This document shows, in pieces, positions 33,647 through 45,179 of a stretch of 64,000 bases of DNA; the first letter of the stretch is position 1, and each line of letters opens with the position of its first letter. Both the position numbers and the translations under genes were made by a program. Where the stretch lies: NCBI GenBank assembly GCA_950295325.1, contig OX485805.1, positions 51,794,758-51,858,757 on the forward strand, read 5' to 3'. The stretch comes from Polytrichum commune. Its lineage: Eukaryota; Streptophyta; Polytrichopsida; Polytrichales; Polytrichaceae. Under the pieces are notes generated by a model. The model was not told the DNA's origin. It searched no databases and saw only the letters and a program-made list of their open reading frames with translations.

Positions 33647-35295
33647 AATATAAGTCTCCACGAACCGTTGATCATAAATAAAATGACAACACAAAGAGGG
33701 CTACGAGTACACCCTAACCTCTGTAATGTCGTTTTCTCTCTTATATCCTGAAACCCTAGGAAACAAATGTTCTCACTTTTAGTCTCCCTCGTTGTTGTCA
33801 CATTCCTCTCCCATACATCATAGATTTCGACACTAAATGAATCTGCCATATCATTTGAATGACACACTCGCATGCATCACGTTGTCATCATTGTCATTAT
33901 TGCAATGTTGACTTTGTGGTAATCCACAATGTCACATGCTACACTATTCTCCATTATCAAGCATCCATGTTAACACTATAGACCTCCGTGATACCATGCG
34001 CACTTTAGTTGCCACAAGTGTGATATTAGGGAGGTTAGAGTGTAAGGTTATGAATGTTTGGTTTTTGGCCCACGTAGTGACGCATTAAACAAGCGCTTAT
34101 ACTTTCCTACGAGCAGCCTTACTTGAAGCATTGGTGTCTTGGGAATGTTATTAATTTTGGACAAGCCATGTGAGACATGTGAGGGGCATGGGCCCAACTT
34201 GGGGGGGTCCACACAATCCGTTTGAGGGGGGAGGAGGGTGTCATAAAGTTAACATAAGAGTAACTTTCCGGGACAGAAGAAGATTCTCGACAAGGACCCA
34301 GAAGGAGATGAGAATGGGACTCCCATTTTCTGGGAAGACTTCATGTGGGTCCCTGGCCCTTTATGTTCTCACCGTTCAAATATAAAGATATGTAAGGGCT
34401 TTTGTGTTTGGTGAATGTTTTGTACCACGGGGCGCTCTATTTCATCTTTACTACACTAAATATTGTGTGTAGGGCTCGTTTACAGTCATGTGGACTTCTA
34501 ACATCCCTCAAACTCAGTCGAGGCAGTCATGCAATTTGGGTAATATGAATTCGAATTTCTTTGCAGGCATTCATGCAATTTTGATCTTACTAGGCAAGCA
34601 TGCATGTACTTAGCGATTTATGATGCAGCTATTGTTTAAATGTTTCCCCATGAATGTTGGAACAATGGAAAACTATCATATCAGAGCCAAAAATGTGAGC
34701 TACGGTGCAAGAACTTTGGCTCAAAGTTAGGAATTACCTAGACGTGTTCTTTGTGGTGGAGTGATTCCCACAACAAGTGCAAGAGCTCGCTCGACATGAA
34801 GAGTCCCTCTCAACGATTAAGCCAAAGCAATCGCAGTTGTAGCTTGGCGAGTGTCTTTCCTCAAAGATCATGCTACACGATAACTTTGAGCTTCTCCTCT
34901 CATGCTGCATGTTTTGAGCAATGTCTTCAATATGGAACAACACAATTCCTTTGTCTTGAGCCCAAAGTGGGAGGAAATTAAAGGGTGGGTGTGCATCTTT
35001 ACCACTGCTAAAGCCATTTGGCTTTGGGAACTTTGTCTCGTTGACGACCCTTTGATCATCGCTGCTAATTAAAGCCACCTTCGGAATCACTAATAAGAGC
35101 TTCAATTTGTGCACACTTTCAGGGCAATAACCTCAACAACACATATGAATCCACGTACTCGTGGTGTCATGATCTCGTGACTTTCAGTATCGCGGGTCTA
35201 ATTCAATTGTTGGACACTCAGTTGTGTGAGTGACCCTGATCAAATGTGTTGGTTGAGGGTTTTTGTCATATTTTGGCTGCATCTTTAAATGGGTT
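33647..35295. other. Stretch with one longer unidentified open frame
   Basis: A minus-strand frame at 34734-35114 is open for 126 codons but lacks an ATG at its start and has no motif I recognise (contains W-A-Q-D-K-G-I-V-L-F and a Cys-rich end). Otherwise nothing clear. Confidence 0.25.
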
Positions 35296-35781
35296 ACTAT
35301 ATTCGTTAATTTGGGATTTTTTCGGCATTTTGAGATAGTTACAAATATAAGAACATGGATAAAATCACACAGATATTGGAGAATGTTGTAAGATGCAAAT
35401 ATTTTGAAGCGGGTGTTTATATCAAGAACCCAATTAAGAACTCATATCAAGATGGTTTAGGTAGGACGACACAAACATTAGACCATGTTGTTGTGGTCCA
35501 TATATTAATATGAGACAAGAGAAAGTCACAACTATATTCGTTAATTTGAGACTTTCTCTTGTCTCAAATTAATATATGGACCACAACAACATGGTCTAAT
35601 GTTTGGGTCGTCCTACCTAAACCATCTTGATATGAGTTCTTAATTGGGTTCTTGATATGAACACCCGCTTCAAAGTATTTGCATCTTACAACATTCTCCA
35701 ATGTTTGTGTGATTTTATCCATGTTCTTATATTTGTAACTGTCTCAAAATGCCGAAAAAGTCCTAAATTAACGAATATAGT
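35296..35781. mobile_element. Near-perfect hairpin, 231-bp arms with a 24-bp spacer
   Basis: The arms 35296-35526 and 35551-35781 are inverted copies differing at only about nine positions (roughly 96% identity). Ends are ACTATATTCG ... CGAATATAGT. Flanks show GGTT on both sides, a possible 4-bp TSD. The spacer (35527-35550) repeats the terminal sequence ACTATATTCGTTAATTTGAG. There is no ORF. Probably a fold-back MITE; a transcript would form a long double-stranded RNA. Confidence 0.8.
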
Positions 35782-36237
35782 GGTTTGAGCGCTCTCAATG
35801 GCAGTGCCTCCACCTTATTGTATTATCGCTCAACCCTAAAACTCATGCAACCGTGTTGCATGACCTCGACCTTCATTTGACACCGATTTGAAATTCATTG
35901 TGCCCCCATTTCATCGCGAGCAATTTGATTGTAGATTGTGGGTGAAGTGGGTGCAAATTGCCCCTTCAGTGCAATAATAATAAAGTGGTTTGTGCACCAT
36001 CGATCCAACGACATACTGCAACAACACTACTTGGCACCTCATCGCCCTCCTACCCATTTCACTATCTGTTGGGTTCATTTATCACCCATAAAGAGGTGCC
36101 CGTTTTAAGGGAATTGTTCGAATTAGGCACAACTACGTTACCGATATGCTCTTTTCTGTCTTCAAGACGCGACCCCCACCGCCCACCACCCACCCCACTT
36201 GTGCCTCGGTTGTGTACCCAAACAACCAATGAATGAA

Positions 36238-37494
36238 GGGGGACGTTAAGTACCCCCCCACGAACTAATAGGGATTCCATATTCGGGCGGGGGCAGCCCT
36301 CCCACGAAATTTCTGGCCCCGCCCGGATTTTTTCCAAACCCGCCCGAAAATAGCTGCCCGCCCCGCCCGAAAACGAAAAAAACATTGCTCTTCCATTCTT
36401 GAAGGCCGCTTGACTACAAATCCCATATTGAGTGCACTTCACCTTCAAGGTCTCAAATCCAATATATATGTGCACTTCCACCTAGTAAATAAGGCATTAA
36501 ATGGGATTACATTCCGGAAGTGAAACCATCAACCAAGAATGTAATTAACTTGGAAGTCAAAAAATTAGAAAATCCTCATCAACATTGAGGTTATAATTTT
36601 TATGACTTACCATTTGAAATTGTCTTCGTCATTCTTAAATGACACTTAAATTTAGTGCGCTGATGTGGTATGTATATTTTATAATATTTTAGATAATTCT
36701 GGCTACTTTCAAGAATATTCATACGCACTTATTTATAAAATATACTTAATGGAACTAATTAATCAATTATTTTAATTACCGGATTTAATTGGAGTTAATT
36801 CCATTAATTAAATTTTAGGGTTAATTAGGCTTACTGGATATAAAAATTGAGTATTGTAATTACTGAAATTGATTGGACTTAATTGGAGTTAATTCCAGTA
36901 ATTAAATTTTAGGATTAATTAGTCTTACTTAATTTGGAAATAATACTTTCTGATTTATTTGGGATTAATTAGGATTAATCAGAATTAATTAGACATAATT
37001 ACATTAAATCACACTTAATTAGAATAAGTGCGTATGATTATTCTTGAAAGTAGCCAGAATTATCTAAAATATTATAAAATATACATACCACATCAGCGCA
37101 CTAAATTTAAGTGTCATTTTAGAATGACGAAGACAATTTCAAATGGTATGTCATAAAAATTATAACCTCAATGTTGATGAGGATTTTCTAATTTTTTGAC
37201 TTCCAAGTTAATAACATTCTTGGTTGATGGTTTCACTTCCGGAATGTAATCCCATTTAATGCCTTATTTACTAGGTGGAAGTGCACATATATATTGGATT
37301 TGAGACCTTGAAGGTGAAGTGCACTCAATATGGGATTTGTAGTCAAGCGGCCTTCAAGAATGGAAGAGCAATGTTTTTTTCGTTTTCGGGCGGGTTTGGA
37401 AAAAATCCGGGCGGGGCCAGAAATTTCGTGGGAGGGCTGCTCCGCCCGAATATGGAATCCCTATTAGTTCGTGGGGGGGTACTTAACATCCCCC
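36238..37494. mobile_element. Fold-back Mutator-like element with 9-bp TSD
   Basis: The 1257-bp element has terminal inverted repeats at 36238-36733 (496 bp) and 37023-37494 (472 bp), about 98% identical apart from one 24-bp indel near 36350. Ends are GGGGGACGTTAAGTACC and (inward) GGGGGATGTTAAGTACC. A perfect 9-bp TSD, ATGAATGAA, flanks it (36229-36237, 37495-37503). The arms begin with a GC-rich block of GCCCG repeats. The 290-bp AT-rich centre holds two about 93-bp direct repeats (GGAGTTAATTCCA at 36791 and 36884). Long terminal repeats plus a 9-bp TSD are typical of Mutator-like elements. The frames readable in both arms are the same sequence mirrored, not genes. Confidence 0.9.
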
Positions 37495-37503
37495 ATGAAT
37501 GAA

Positions 37504-38184
37504 TGGCTAGGCCTTCCATCGACCTGGAAATGCCTAGGGCTCATCACCTTTGGATGCGTGTGTCATATAATATCCACTTCGCATGATACCACAATTGTCG
37601 CAACAACAGCCAAGGGAAATTTATATATATAATATCGATGCCACCATTCTTTAATGTCATTCTAACAAGTAGATCATGAAGTATGGAAATGGTCTTGAAC
37701 ACATATTCCTATGTGTATACAAAGTGCAGCAAACATTGGAAATACCATTGTCATAGATACCACTAGATGATTTCAACATATGAGAAAGTGGGTTTAGAAT
37801 CTATTGCCTTCCTATATACCATAAAACCAACCATGTAGTGATGAAGACCATGTGATCCATTTCGTGGTCCCTATGTATTTGAACTTTGCAAGGTGGTGTG
37901 GTCTTTCTAGAAAGTCATTTTCAAACTCTATGGTGGAGATCTATTTAGAACATGGACTTCTTGGTTACACGTCTTAATTCTATGGGCAAATCCGCATGTA
38001 GACTTTTCAGTTTCGTGAAACAAGGGTAAATCTCATATTCACGATTTTCACTAGATTTTACTAATAGATAGTATACATACTACAAATTGTTAAATAGTGT
38101 CTATTATATCATGGATAATTTGTAAATCTTATTATGCTAAAATAAGCTAGATGCACCTAACCAAGTTTTTGATCTAAACAGACA
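37504..38184. other. Non-coding stretch
   Basis: No gene or repeat recognised between the Mutator-like element and family E. Confidence 0.35.
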
Positions 38185-38440
38185 CATGTATTTGAGTGGT
38201 ATATGCTTGGGTGCAAATCGAAGAATGGATTTTATAAAGACATGTGTTGAAAAGAGATTGGACCACATGCTCAATTTTTGTTAATCACTCTAAACATCAT
38301 GGTCAACATAATTCGGGGGGAGGGGACCCTATACGATCATTTATCAACTCAAAGAATCTTCACTTTGACAATGAATAGGATAGTTACACGAGCTTCGGAA
38401 ATCACGAGGAAAGTGAGTGCATGCACGATTTGGACTTTCT
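38185..38440 (+). repeat. Dispersed repeat family E, copy
   Basis: Shares GTATATGCTTGGGTGCAAATC, GATTGGACCACATGCTCAA, AATCTTCACTTTGACAATGAA with other family E copies (pieces). It abuts family B copy 4. Confidence 0.5.
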
Positions 38441-38442
38441 AC

Positions 38443-38907
38443 AGTAAGGATGGAGAATGGAAACTCGCGAACGACTACTATTGGTGCACCAAACTAGGAA
38501 TAGAACAATTATTATGTGGACCCAAAATGGCTAAATATAAAAACGGTGGCCTAAAAGGGATGCAGTGATGAACCGACCAGATGTAGTGATTGGGTGGATA
38601 TGTCTAGTTTCACACCACTTGGGATTGTTTTCGCGTGCCATCGAGTTAATTATTTTGTGTGCATTCATACATATAATATGAATATTACGGTGCTCAGATT
38701 AGGGAGATTCTACTACTACATGTGGGGGGTTGACTTTCTTGCATGTTTAGGATGATGTAACCGATTGTTCAGAAGGGACTAAAATTACGAAACAACTTGC
38801 ATTCCGCATCATTTCATCTACTCCATCTCTAAAAAAAATCACACAAATTTCATGCCACTCTTTCTTGCCAAATCAACTTGTTCTCGCCATTTCCCGTGTT
38901 CCTACCT
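38443..38907 (-). mobile_element. Dispersed element family B, copy 4
   Basis: Reverse copy; the right terminus CCATTTCCCGTGTTCCTACCTT preserves the AAGGTAGGAAC end. Carries GGGATGCAGTGAT, CACCACTTGGGATTG and AGGGAGATTCTACT. Confidence 0.6.
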
Positions 38908-39250
38908 TAATCATCTTACACTAATTTCGTCTTTCATATCCTACAAGACGAGCGTGTGGAGAGAAAAAAAAGTGTCCCTTTAACACCCACTTACTTTCTA
39001 CGCAATTGTGTATTCCGGCACTCATATACACTTTCCGAGCTCATGCACTTTTGAGGGTCACACTCTATGTGGCGCCGTACCAAAAGTATAAGAGAAGAAA
39101 TATTGGAACCATATCCAACATCGTGGGCCTAGACGAGGTTCTCAAGTTACTCTTGACTCTTGAGAGAGTGGACCACCACATTCCAAGTGCATAAATATTT
39201 GTTCTCGATATGATCCCGTGCTCGTAATTGTTGATGGTCTTCTTTTCTTT

Positions 39251-39624
39251 AAGGCATGCGCATGTTATTTGGTTCCTCTTTTTAATGGGATCCCTATATT
39301 TGATTGGTGGTATGTGGTTTGCGAGGATCAAAAAGAGCAACCACCATAAAGACACATGTTTAAAAGGGATTGGACTACGTCTTCAAAAATTTAATGACTA
39401 TTACAGTACACACTCAATAGTGAACACAATTGGGAGAATCCGTGTATTCAATCGAGAAGTCAACAAACGTGCACTTTCAATAGCCATAGCTAAATCATGG
39501 GAGGTCCGATTTTTGTCAATCCTTCATCGCGTATTTGCTGGTGCAACACAAGTTATGTTGTGTAAATATGATCGGTAGAAGTTGGAGAACATGGAAAATG
39601 AACCAAATAACACCCACATATCGT
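39251..39624 (-). mobile_element. Dispersed element family A, reverse copy
   Basis: A 374-bp copy in reverse orientation. It begins AAGGCATGCGCATGTTATTTGGTTCC and ends GAACCAAATAACACCCACATATCGT, so both termini share the GTTATTTGGTTC motif. Interior landmarks (CACTCAATAGTGAACAC, GTAGAAGTTGGAGAACATG) match inverted. Confidence 0.6.
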
Positions 39625-40062
39625 ATACATTCTACAATATATGTACGTAGTGGTAGGTTCTAAAATCCATGTATATAAATTAGGCCTTTGAGGTTGAAGA
39701 GTTCATTACGGGCCTTGAGATATCAAATGGAGATATATGAGGCTAGTGATTTTTTTGAGTTGTCATTGTAAATAAACTTTCCCATGTTTAATGTCAACCT
39801 TATATTAATTGCATAGATCAATTCAGTTGGAGCATAATTATATGATAAGATGTCACGTGGTTTGGACTTGCATATTGAATGGCGTTGATATGAATACATT
39901 TATTGCATACTATCATTGTTATCACATATAATTTTTTTTTTCACATATTCTTTGTGTAATGGACTTATATTGGGAAGAACCAACAACTGACTTATAGGGA
40001 TTAAGTTTTTATTATTACCCTTGGGTGAGCATATGAAACCAAATCATAATAAAACCACTCAA

Positions 40063-40151
40063 CATAACATTATTCAGACTGAATGTGGGAAATATTCCGC
40101 AAAATATTGTCAGTCCCACAGAACATTGTTATGGATCTGAATAATTGTATG
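40063..40151. mobile_element. Two-bp-TSD MITE family, copy b (short form)
   Basis: An 89-bp element CATAACATTATTCAGACTG ... TGAATAATTGTATG flanked by AA on both sides. Compared with copy d the left arm is collapsed at the short direct repeat ATTCAGA, giving the short subfamily shared with copy e. Confidence 0.75.
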
Positions 40152-40474
40152 AACGTCCAGACTCCATAGTATTTCCTCCTATTAAAATTTATGTGTATCT
40201 AATGCCAATCTTTGGCATGACAAAGAACACCAACTTTAGTAATTCTCACGTTGTATGTTGGCGGAAGGAGAGATGCAGCTCTTCATTGATACAACCAATG
40301 TTCACTTTCTATACGGCCTTCGCATGCGGTATTTATTAAAGGGTTTGACCGGGACACGGGCTTGATTGTAGACTACCTAGCTCTTCGCCTTGGCTTCCAT
40401 TGAAGGCTTTAAAAGAACGGCCACCTCAAGGTTCACACGAGCTAAAGATACGGACGATTATTAGACAAGCAAGC

Positions 40475-40498
40475 AATGTGAATGTGAATGTGAATGTC
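40475..40498 (+). repeat. (AATGTG)4 short tandem repeat
   Basis: Four hexamer copies, the last with one change. Confidence 0.9.
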
Positions 40499-41157
40499 CT
40501 AAAGTGGCCTCGTCAAAAGTGCCAACTAGGACAACTACAAGCATGATGAATGCAATCCCTTGTTTCTTGGGGTTTTCTTTGTCTTGAAAACTGCGAAAAC
40601 ATGTTTCAAGTGTAGAAGAGTACCATACTAGAAGCCTTAACATATGTATTTGGGCTTAAGGTATAGGTGTTCATAAGATATGGGACATTTATACTTGAGT
40701 AATATATGGCAATGATTCATATTTAAGGACAAACACCCAAAAAATAAGTGTCACTTGACGAGTGTATTGGAATCTTCGTTCAAAATATAGATATTGTATT
40801 CAGTTTCATATTGAATATAATTAACATGGCCTCTTTGTATATGATCACTTAAAGAGGAAGGGAATCTTCTTGCAAACATGATATAAAATTTTCCTCTCAA
40901 ATTTAATTTTGTATTTGAGATATTAAATTGTGTGATTTGCATTTGCTAATTGAATGAGGCAGTTTGCGATCAATCAAACAATCGAGTTTGTGATTGAAAT
41001 TGGAGGCCCATAATAGGCACACATACCTTATGTTACGAAACATCTTTGCAATGACATAGGGAAATTAAGATCTCGTATAAAATGGAGGCAAATCTAGCAC
41101 TTCAAAAATTGTAATACATTAGTCTTCTTGACGTGTTAAGGCCTATAGGTAGAGACT

Positions 41158-41390
41158 CACTAGAAGAAAACTTGTCCATTACAATCACATGTTGCGACTT
41201 GTGACGAGAAAATGCACAATTAAATGAAAGTGGCTGTCAATTGGAGGGTTTTGGTTGGCAATTGTCTAGAGACTTCAACCAAAAACCATTGATTGACAAC
41301 CACAATACTTTATTTATGCATTTTCTCGCCATGAGTCACTATGTCCAAAGTCGCAACGGATGGTTGTAATGGACGAGTTTCCTTCTAGTG
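41158..41390. mobile_element. CACTA-type MITE, copy 2
   Basis: A 233-bp element CACTAGAAGAAAACTTGTCC ... TTCCTTCTAGTG, flanked by ACT (41155-41157, 41391-41393), a perfect 3-bp TSD. The arms read TTACAA-C-A, GTTGCGACTTGTGACGAGAAAATGCA on one side and the inverse on the other (pieces). Confidence 0.85.
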
Positions 41391-42210
41391 ACTAGGTATC
41401 TAACATTTGTAAGTGCCCATAGCAACTACCATAGAGTGCTTCATGCACTGGGCTTTTAACCAATGACCTTTCCCTTCAATAATGCCACATGACAATCTTA
41501 CATTGTGCTTGCAACTCACGCAAATCCTACATGGAAATTACAGTCCGGCAGCCAAAGAAGATGAACCATGAAGCACCTTTTGGTGTAGCGACATCAACCT
41601 TTTTGTTGTTCTCATAGTAATAAGAAGACTACATAACCGATAAGAGGGGAGTGGATGAGGAGTTGTGGTACATGAAATTTCGTTCATGGGACATAATTCT
41701 TCTATTAATATTAGCAACTAGATGTTATAAATGAAATGTTCTACGTATTGGTAGAAGAAAGAGAAGAAGGAAAAGGAAAAGGAAAAGAGAACACACACAC
41801 ATGGAGATGCTAGAAACGCTCCCCATATGGATGAGCGGCCAACCAAATGTTATTAGACAATATCGGGAGAATACGGTCTTATCATTGGTTCTATTCCAAT
41901 GAATGTAAAGTTTTAAGATGCCTTCAACAATGGACTACCAATGCAAATTCATAGATTTCATAAGAATGTAATGGAAGAAAGACAATGGTAATACCCTCCA
42001 ATTCCTCTACAATAGGGAGATTTGCACACTTACGGATAGACGTCTTGCAAACAAACATGAGCCCCAATTACTTATTAGCTTGAAGCTTGTAGCTTTTAGC
42101 TTCCAAGTGAATTTACAGTATAATCCAACTTGTTCAAATCAAATTTTATTTATTGAGTGTTGAAAAAAAGTTTGATCACAACTTTTCCCATATCAAAAGC
42201 CAAAATGTCT

Positions 42211-42339
42211 AAGGTATTGTGGTCTTATTGTGGGCACTTCCAACTCCACATACAACTTTCATTGTTGGAGATGATCATGAATTATATTGTCCAAATAGCA
42301 TTTGAGAATCACAAAGATCGTGGTTTAAAATTTGTATCG
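42211..42339 (+). repeat. Dispersed repeat family C, truncated copy
   Basis: Starts AAGGTATTGTGGTCTTATTGTGGGCACTTCCAACTCCACA (pieces) and stops where MITE copy c begins. Confidence 0.5.
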
Positions 42340-42409
42340 AATGTATGGAATATTCCATGGAATATTGTTAGTTCCACATAACGTTATTATGGATTTGGGT
42401 AATGTTATG
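42340..42409. mobile_element. Two-bp-TSD MITE family, copy c (right half only)
   Basis: AATGTATGGAATATTCCATGG then TATTGTTAGTTCCACATAACG and the terminal TAATGTTATG. The left arm is missing. Confidence 0.6.
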
Positions 42410-42730
42410 AAATGCATGTTGCTTTGTATTTTATTTCTTATAGATAACTAGTTACATTTTCTTAAAGAGACTAGTAGGTCAAACCCCCTAATTGTATGGT
42501 AGAGTCTCCCCTAGTTCAAACATAAAAACATCATACTTTGCATATGAATGCACACAAAACGATTAACTCAATGGCATCCAAAAATGATCCCAAGTGGTTT
42601 GAAACAAGACCTATCATGCTTATCATTGCATCCTTTTTAGGTCACCGCTGTTACAATTAGTCATTTTGGGTCCGCACAAGAATATAGTGCACCAATAGTG
42701 GCCATTCATTGTTTTCCGTTTTTCAACATT
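42410..42730 (+). mobile_element. Dispersed element family B, copy 5 (left-truncated)
   Basis: Carries AGAGTCTCCCCTAGTTC, CATCCAAAAATGATCCCAAGTGG and the terminal GCCATTCATTGTTTTCCG. The left quarter is absent; the MITE half-copy lies at the break. Confidence 0.55.
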
Positions 42731-42949
42731 ACACTATACGGGGAAAGTACTAGTGTTCTCAACTTTATGATTTTTGTCAATTGCAAGCATGTTATGCAAG
42801 AAATAATTTTGGTCAACGACAATATTTGAAGTTCATACCAACACCAAAAACAAACAAGCAAACAAACCAAAACAATACAAAAGAAAGAAAGCAACAAAAA
42901 AGAAAGCAAGAAGTAGGAAGAAGAAGATTCCAACCAATGTTGGAGTGGT

Positions 42950-43875
42950 ATCGCCTTTTTTTGACATCGTTTGGGTATTTGCAATTTCATGTTTCTTGAT
43001 ACCATATGGGTATGAGTATTTGACCCAAAAAATATTATACCATTTGGGTCTATATACCATACAAGAACCTTTCTACATGGATAAAATCGCCCTAGTGTCA
43101 ATATGGTTTAAAATGATATTGACTTATTAACAACTCATGTATACAAGGATTCTCTCACCTTCACATACCCATCAAATACCAATATTTGATTGATATCATA
43201 AACATTGATACCCACAGGTAGGTTCTTTGATACCATTATTAATGTTGATTGTTAATGCCATGCAATCACCTATATATTGGCGCAACGTTGGTTCATACCA
43301 TATATATGCACTTCCGAATTCATCCTTCACAATTTCGCTTCATAAGCCAATTGCGTAACAAGTGCTTGGATAATACTTTAAGATACATCTTTGATTTGAA
43401 GTGATTACAATGTTAGTGAGAGGAACACATGAGGATATAAAATGTGCATGATAGCGGTGTTTTATGTAAAATAACGTGTATGACTTTTGAGGTCAACGCA
43501 CTTAGGGGTTAACATGAATGTCGGACCGACTTGCTTTTTTTACAATACCATTTGGATGTCTATAAAGAGGGTTTCACATATTTTGACACCAATAGAGTAT
43601 GGGCATTTAATAGTGTTGTTTTGTTTTCAGTACCATTTGGGTCTATAGACTATACAATAATATTCGTATCTAGGTAAAACCATCCTAGTATCATCAAGGT
43701 TTGAATAATCTTGACCTAAATAATAGATTGGGTGTACAAAGATTCTCTCACCTTGAGATACTCACCAATAATAACAATATTGGACTGGTATTGCAATTTT
43801 GATACCCATGGGTAGGTACTTTAATACCATGATTGACATTGGTTATTGATACCATACATTCACTTATACACCATA
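42950..43875 (+). repeat. Diverged tandem duplication (42950-43280 and 43545-43875)
   Basis: Two collinear blocks about 590 bp apart. Shared strings include ACCATTTGGGTCTATA, GATTCTCTCACCTT, GATACCCA(C/T)(A/G)GGTAGGT and TTGATACCAT. The TATACC/GATACC motif recurs many times, giving a low-complexity feel. Non-coding. Confidence 0.55.
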
Positions 43876-44104
43876 CTAACAATGATCACCACATGTGAGA
43901 ACATGCATCCATATAAACATATGAACATTTGTCAATACTTGAGAGCAACCCAAATATAAAAATACGACAAACACTTCTTTGGACCATGTACAAGCTAAGT
44001 ACCACAAATGGTCCATAACATGCTCAATAAACCCATTCTAGGTTCACAAACGAAAAGGTGAAGTGTCCCTTGTTCACACCAACAACAATGTTCGGCGTTG
44101 TGTC

Positions 44105-44125
44105 CCTCTCTCTCTCTCTCTCTCT
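44105..44125 (+). repeat. (CT)n microsatellite
   Basis: About ten uninterrupted CT repeats in non-coding DNA. Confidence 0.95.
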
Positions 44126-44723
44126 AGTAGCACAAAGGGTTTTAAACCTTTGAAATGGGGCATGATAAGAACGATGGCTTCATTCCAACTAAGTTTTGAT
44201 ATGAGGACTCAAAGCTTGCAAGCACTTTGGCCAATCTTGACTTCTTGGGGGTGAGCAACCCCGGGACAAAAACTTCCCAAAGTTCAAAACAACATCCCCT
44301 CCAATGGATGTTTCATATTATTTCCTAGCCAAAAGTCTTGCTCAAATGTGAGGCCATAATGTAAAGTACCTCAATAGGCCAAATCGTAGTGGATGCTTTC
44401 CACTCATTCCATGGGCCCACTAGCGTAATCAGCCACTAGTTTGGAATGATAGTTTCCAAGGTTTTGTAAAAGGATTTTGACAACCACATGTACCAAACCT
44501 TGGGGAGTTTTGTCTTAAGGTTAGACTCCTTTTGTGTTGTGCAATTCCTCGAGTTCGACCTATTCACCTATTCACCTTTCACCCACCTATTCGCCTTTGT
44601 TTTCCAATAGCATCCCCCCACCCCACCTATAAACAATGAACATATTTGTTTTTGATTTCTAAACTTATTTAGAATCTTAGGTTTTAGGTTGAAAAATGCA
44701 AATTTATCGAAGAGAGTTGTAGA

Positions 44724-44870
44724 CATAACATTATTCAGATCCATAACAATGTTGTGTGGGATTGATAATATTCCACGGAATATTTTCCACATTCAGATTG
44801 AATGTGGGAAATATTCCGTGGAATATTGTCGGTCCCACACAACATTGTTATGGATATGAATAATGTCATG
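44724..44870. mobile_element. Two-bp-TSD MITE family, copy d (long form)
   Basis: A 147-bp nearly complete hairpin CATAACATTATTCAGATCC ... ATGAATAATGTCATG, flanked by GA on both sides. The arms pair through ACAATGTTGTGTGGGA/TCCCACACAACATTGT and AATATTCCACGGAATATT. Confidence 0.85.
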
Positions 44871-44908
44871 GAGGTTGGAATTCAGATTTGAAGTTGAGAA
44901 AACGTTAG

Positions 44909-45178
44909 CAACATGTTTGGGATGCTCTCCTTGACTATGGTAGGATTGGGTGGCAAAGGATCCTTAAGGCTTTGGAGAAAGCACGTGATGTTGCGTACAG
45001 TGATGTTCTGAAAGGTATTGATAAGGTGTGTTGTATAAAAGCCTTGTCCCCACTAGAAATAACTCAATGGTTTTTTGGAAGATTCGACCCAAGATGGGTA
45101 TCATAACATGATGCCCTGTGGGTTCCTGGTTGGGTTCTTCCCCACGGTGGTTTGTTTCTAGTTACCTTGTGCAATTGA
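44909..45178 (+). pseudogene. Unidentified coding-like fragment with an internal stop
   Basis: One frame stays open for 65 codons: VWDALLDYGRIGWQRILKAL, then E-K-A-R-D-V-A-Y-S-D-V-L-K, then SPLEITQWFFGRFDPRWVS. After TAA (45104-45106) the same frame continues W-V-P-G-W-V-L-P-H-G-G-L-F to TGA at 45176. The regular helical pattern and Trp content look like real protein, but I do not recognise the family. It follows MITE copy d by under 40 bp and has no start codon. Confidence 0.35.
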
Positions 45179-45179
45179 A

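Noticed and set aside
36062-37502. Long open frames encoding the same peptide on opposite strands
   Set aside because: They are mirror images within the inverted arms of the Mutator-like element, not genes.
42706-43101. 131-codon minus-strand open frame with hydrophobic runs
   Set aside because: It arises from AAAG/AAAC-rich low-complexity sequence and overlaps the end of family B; no motif.
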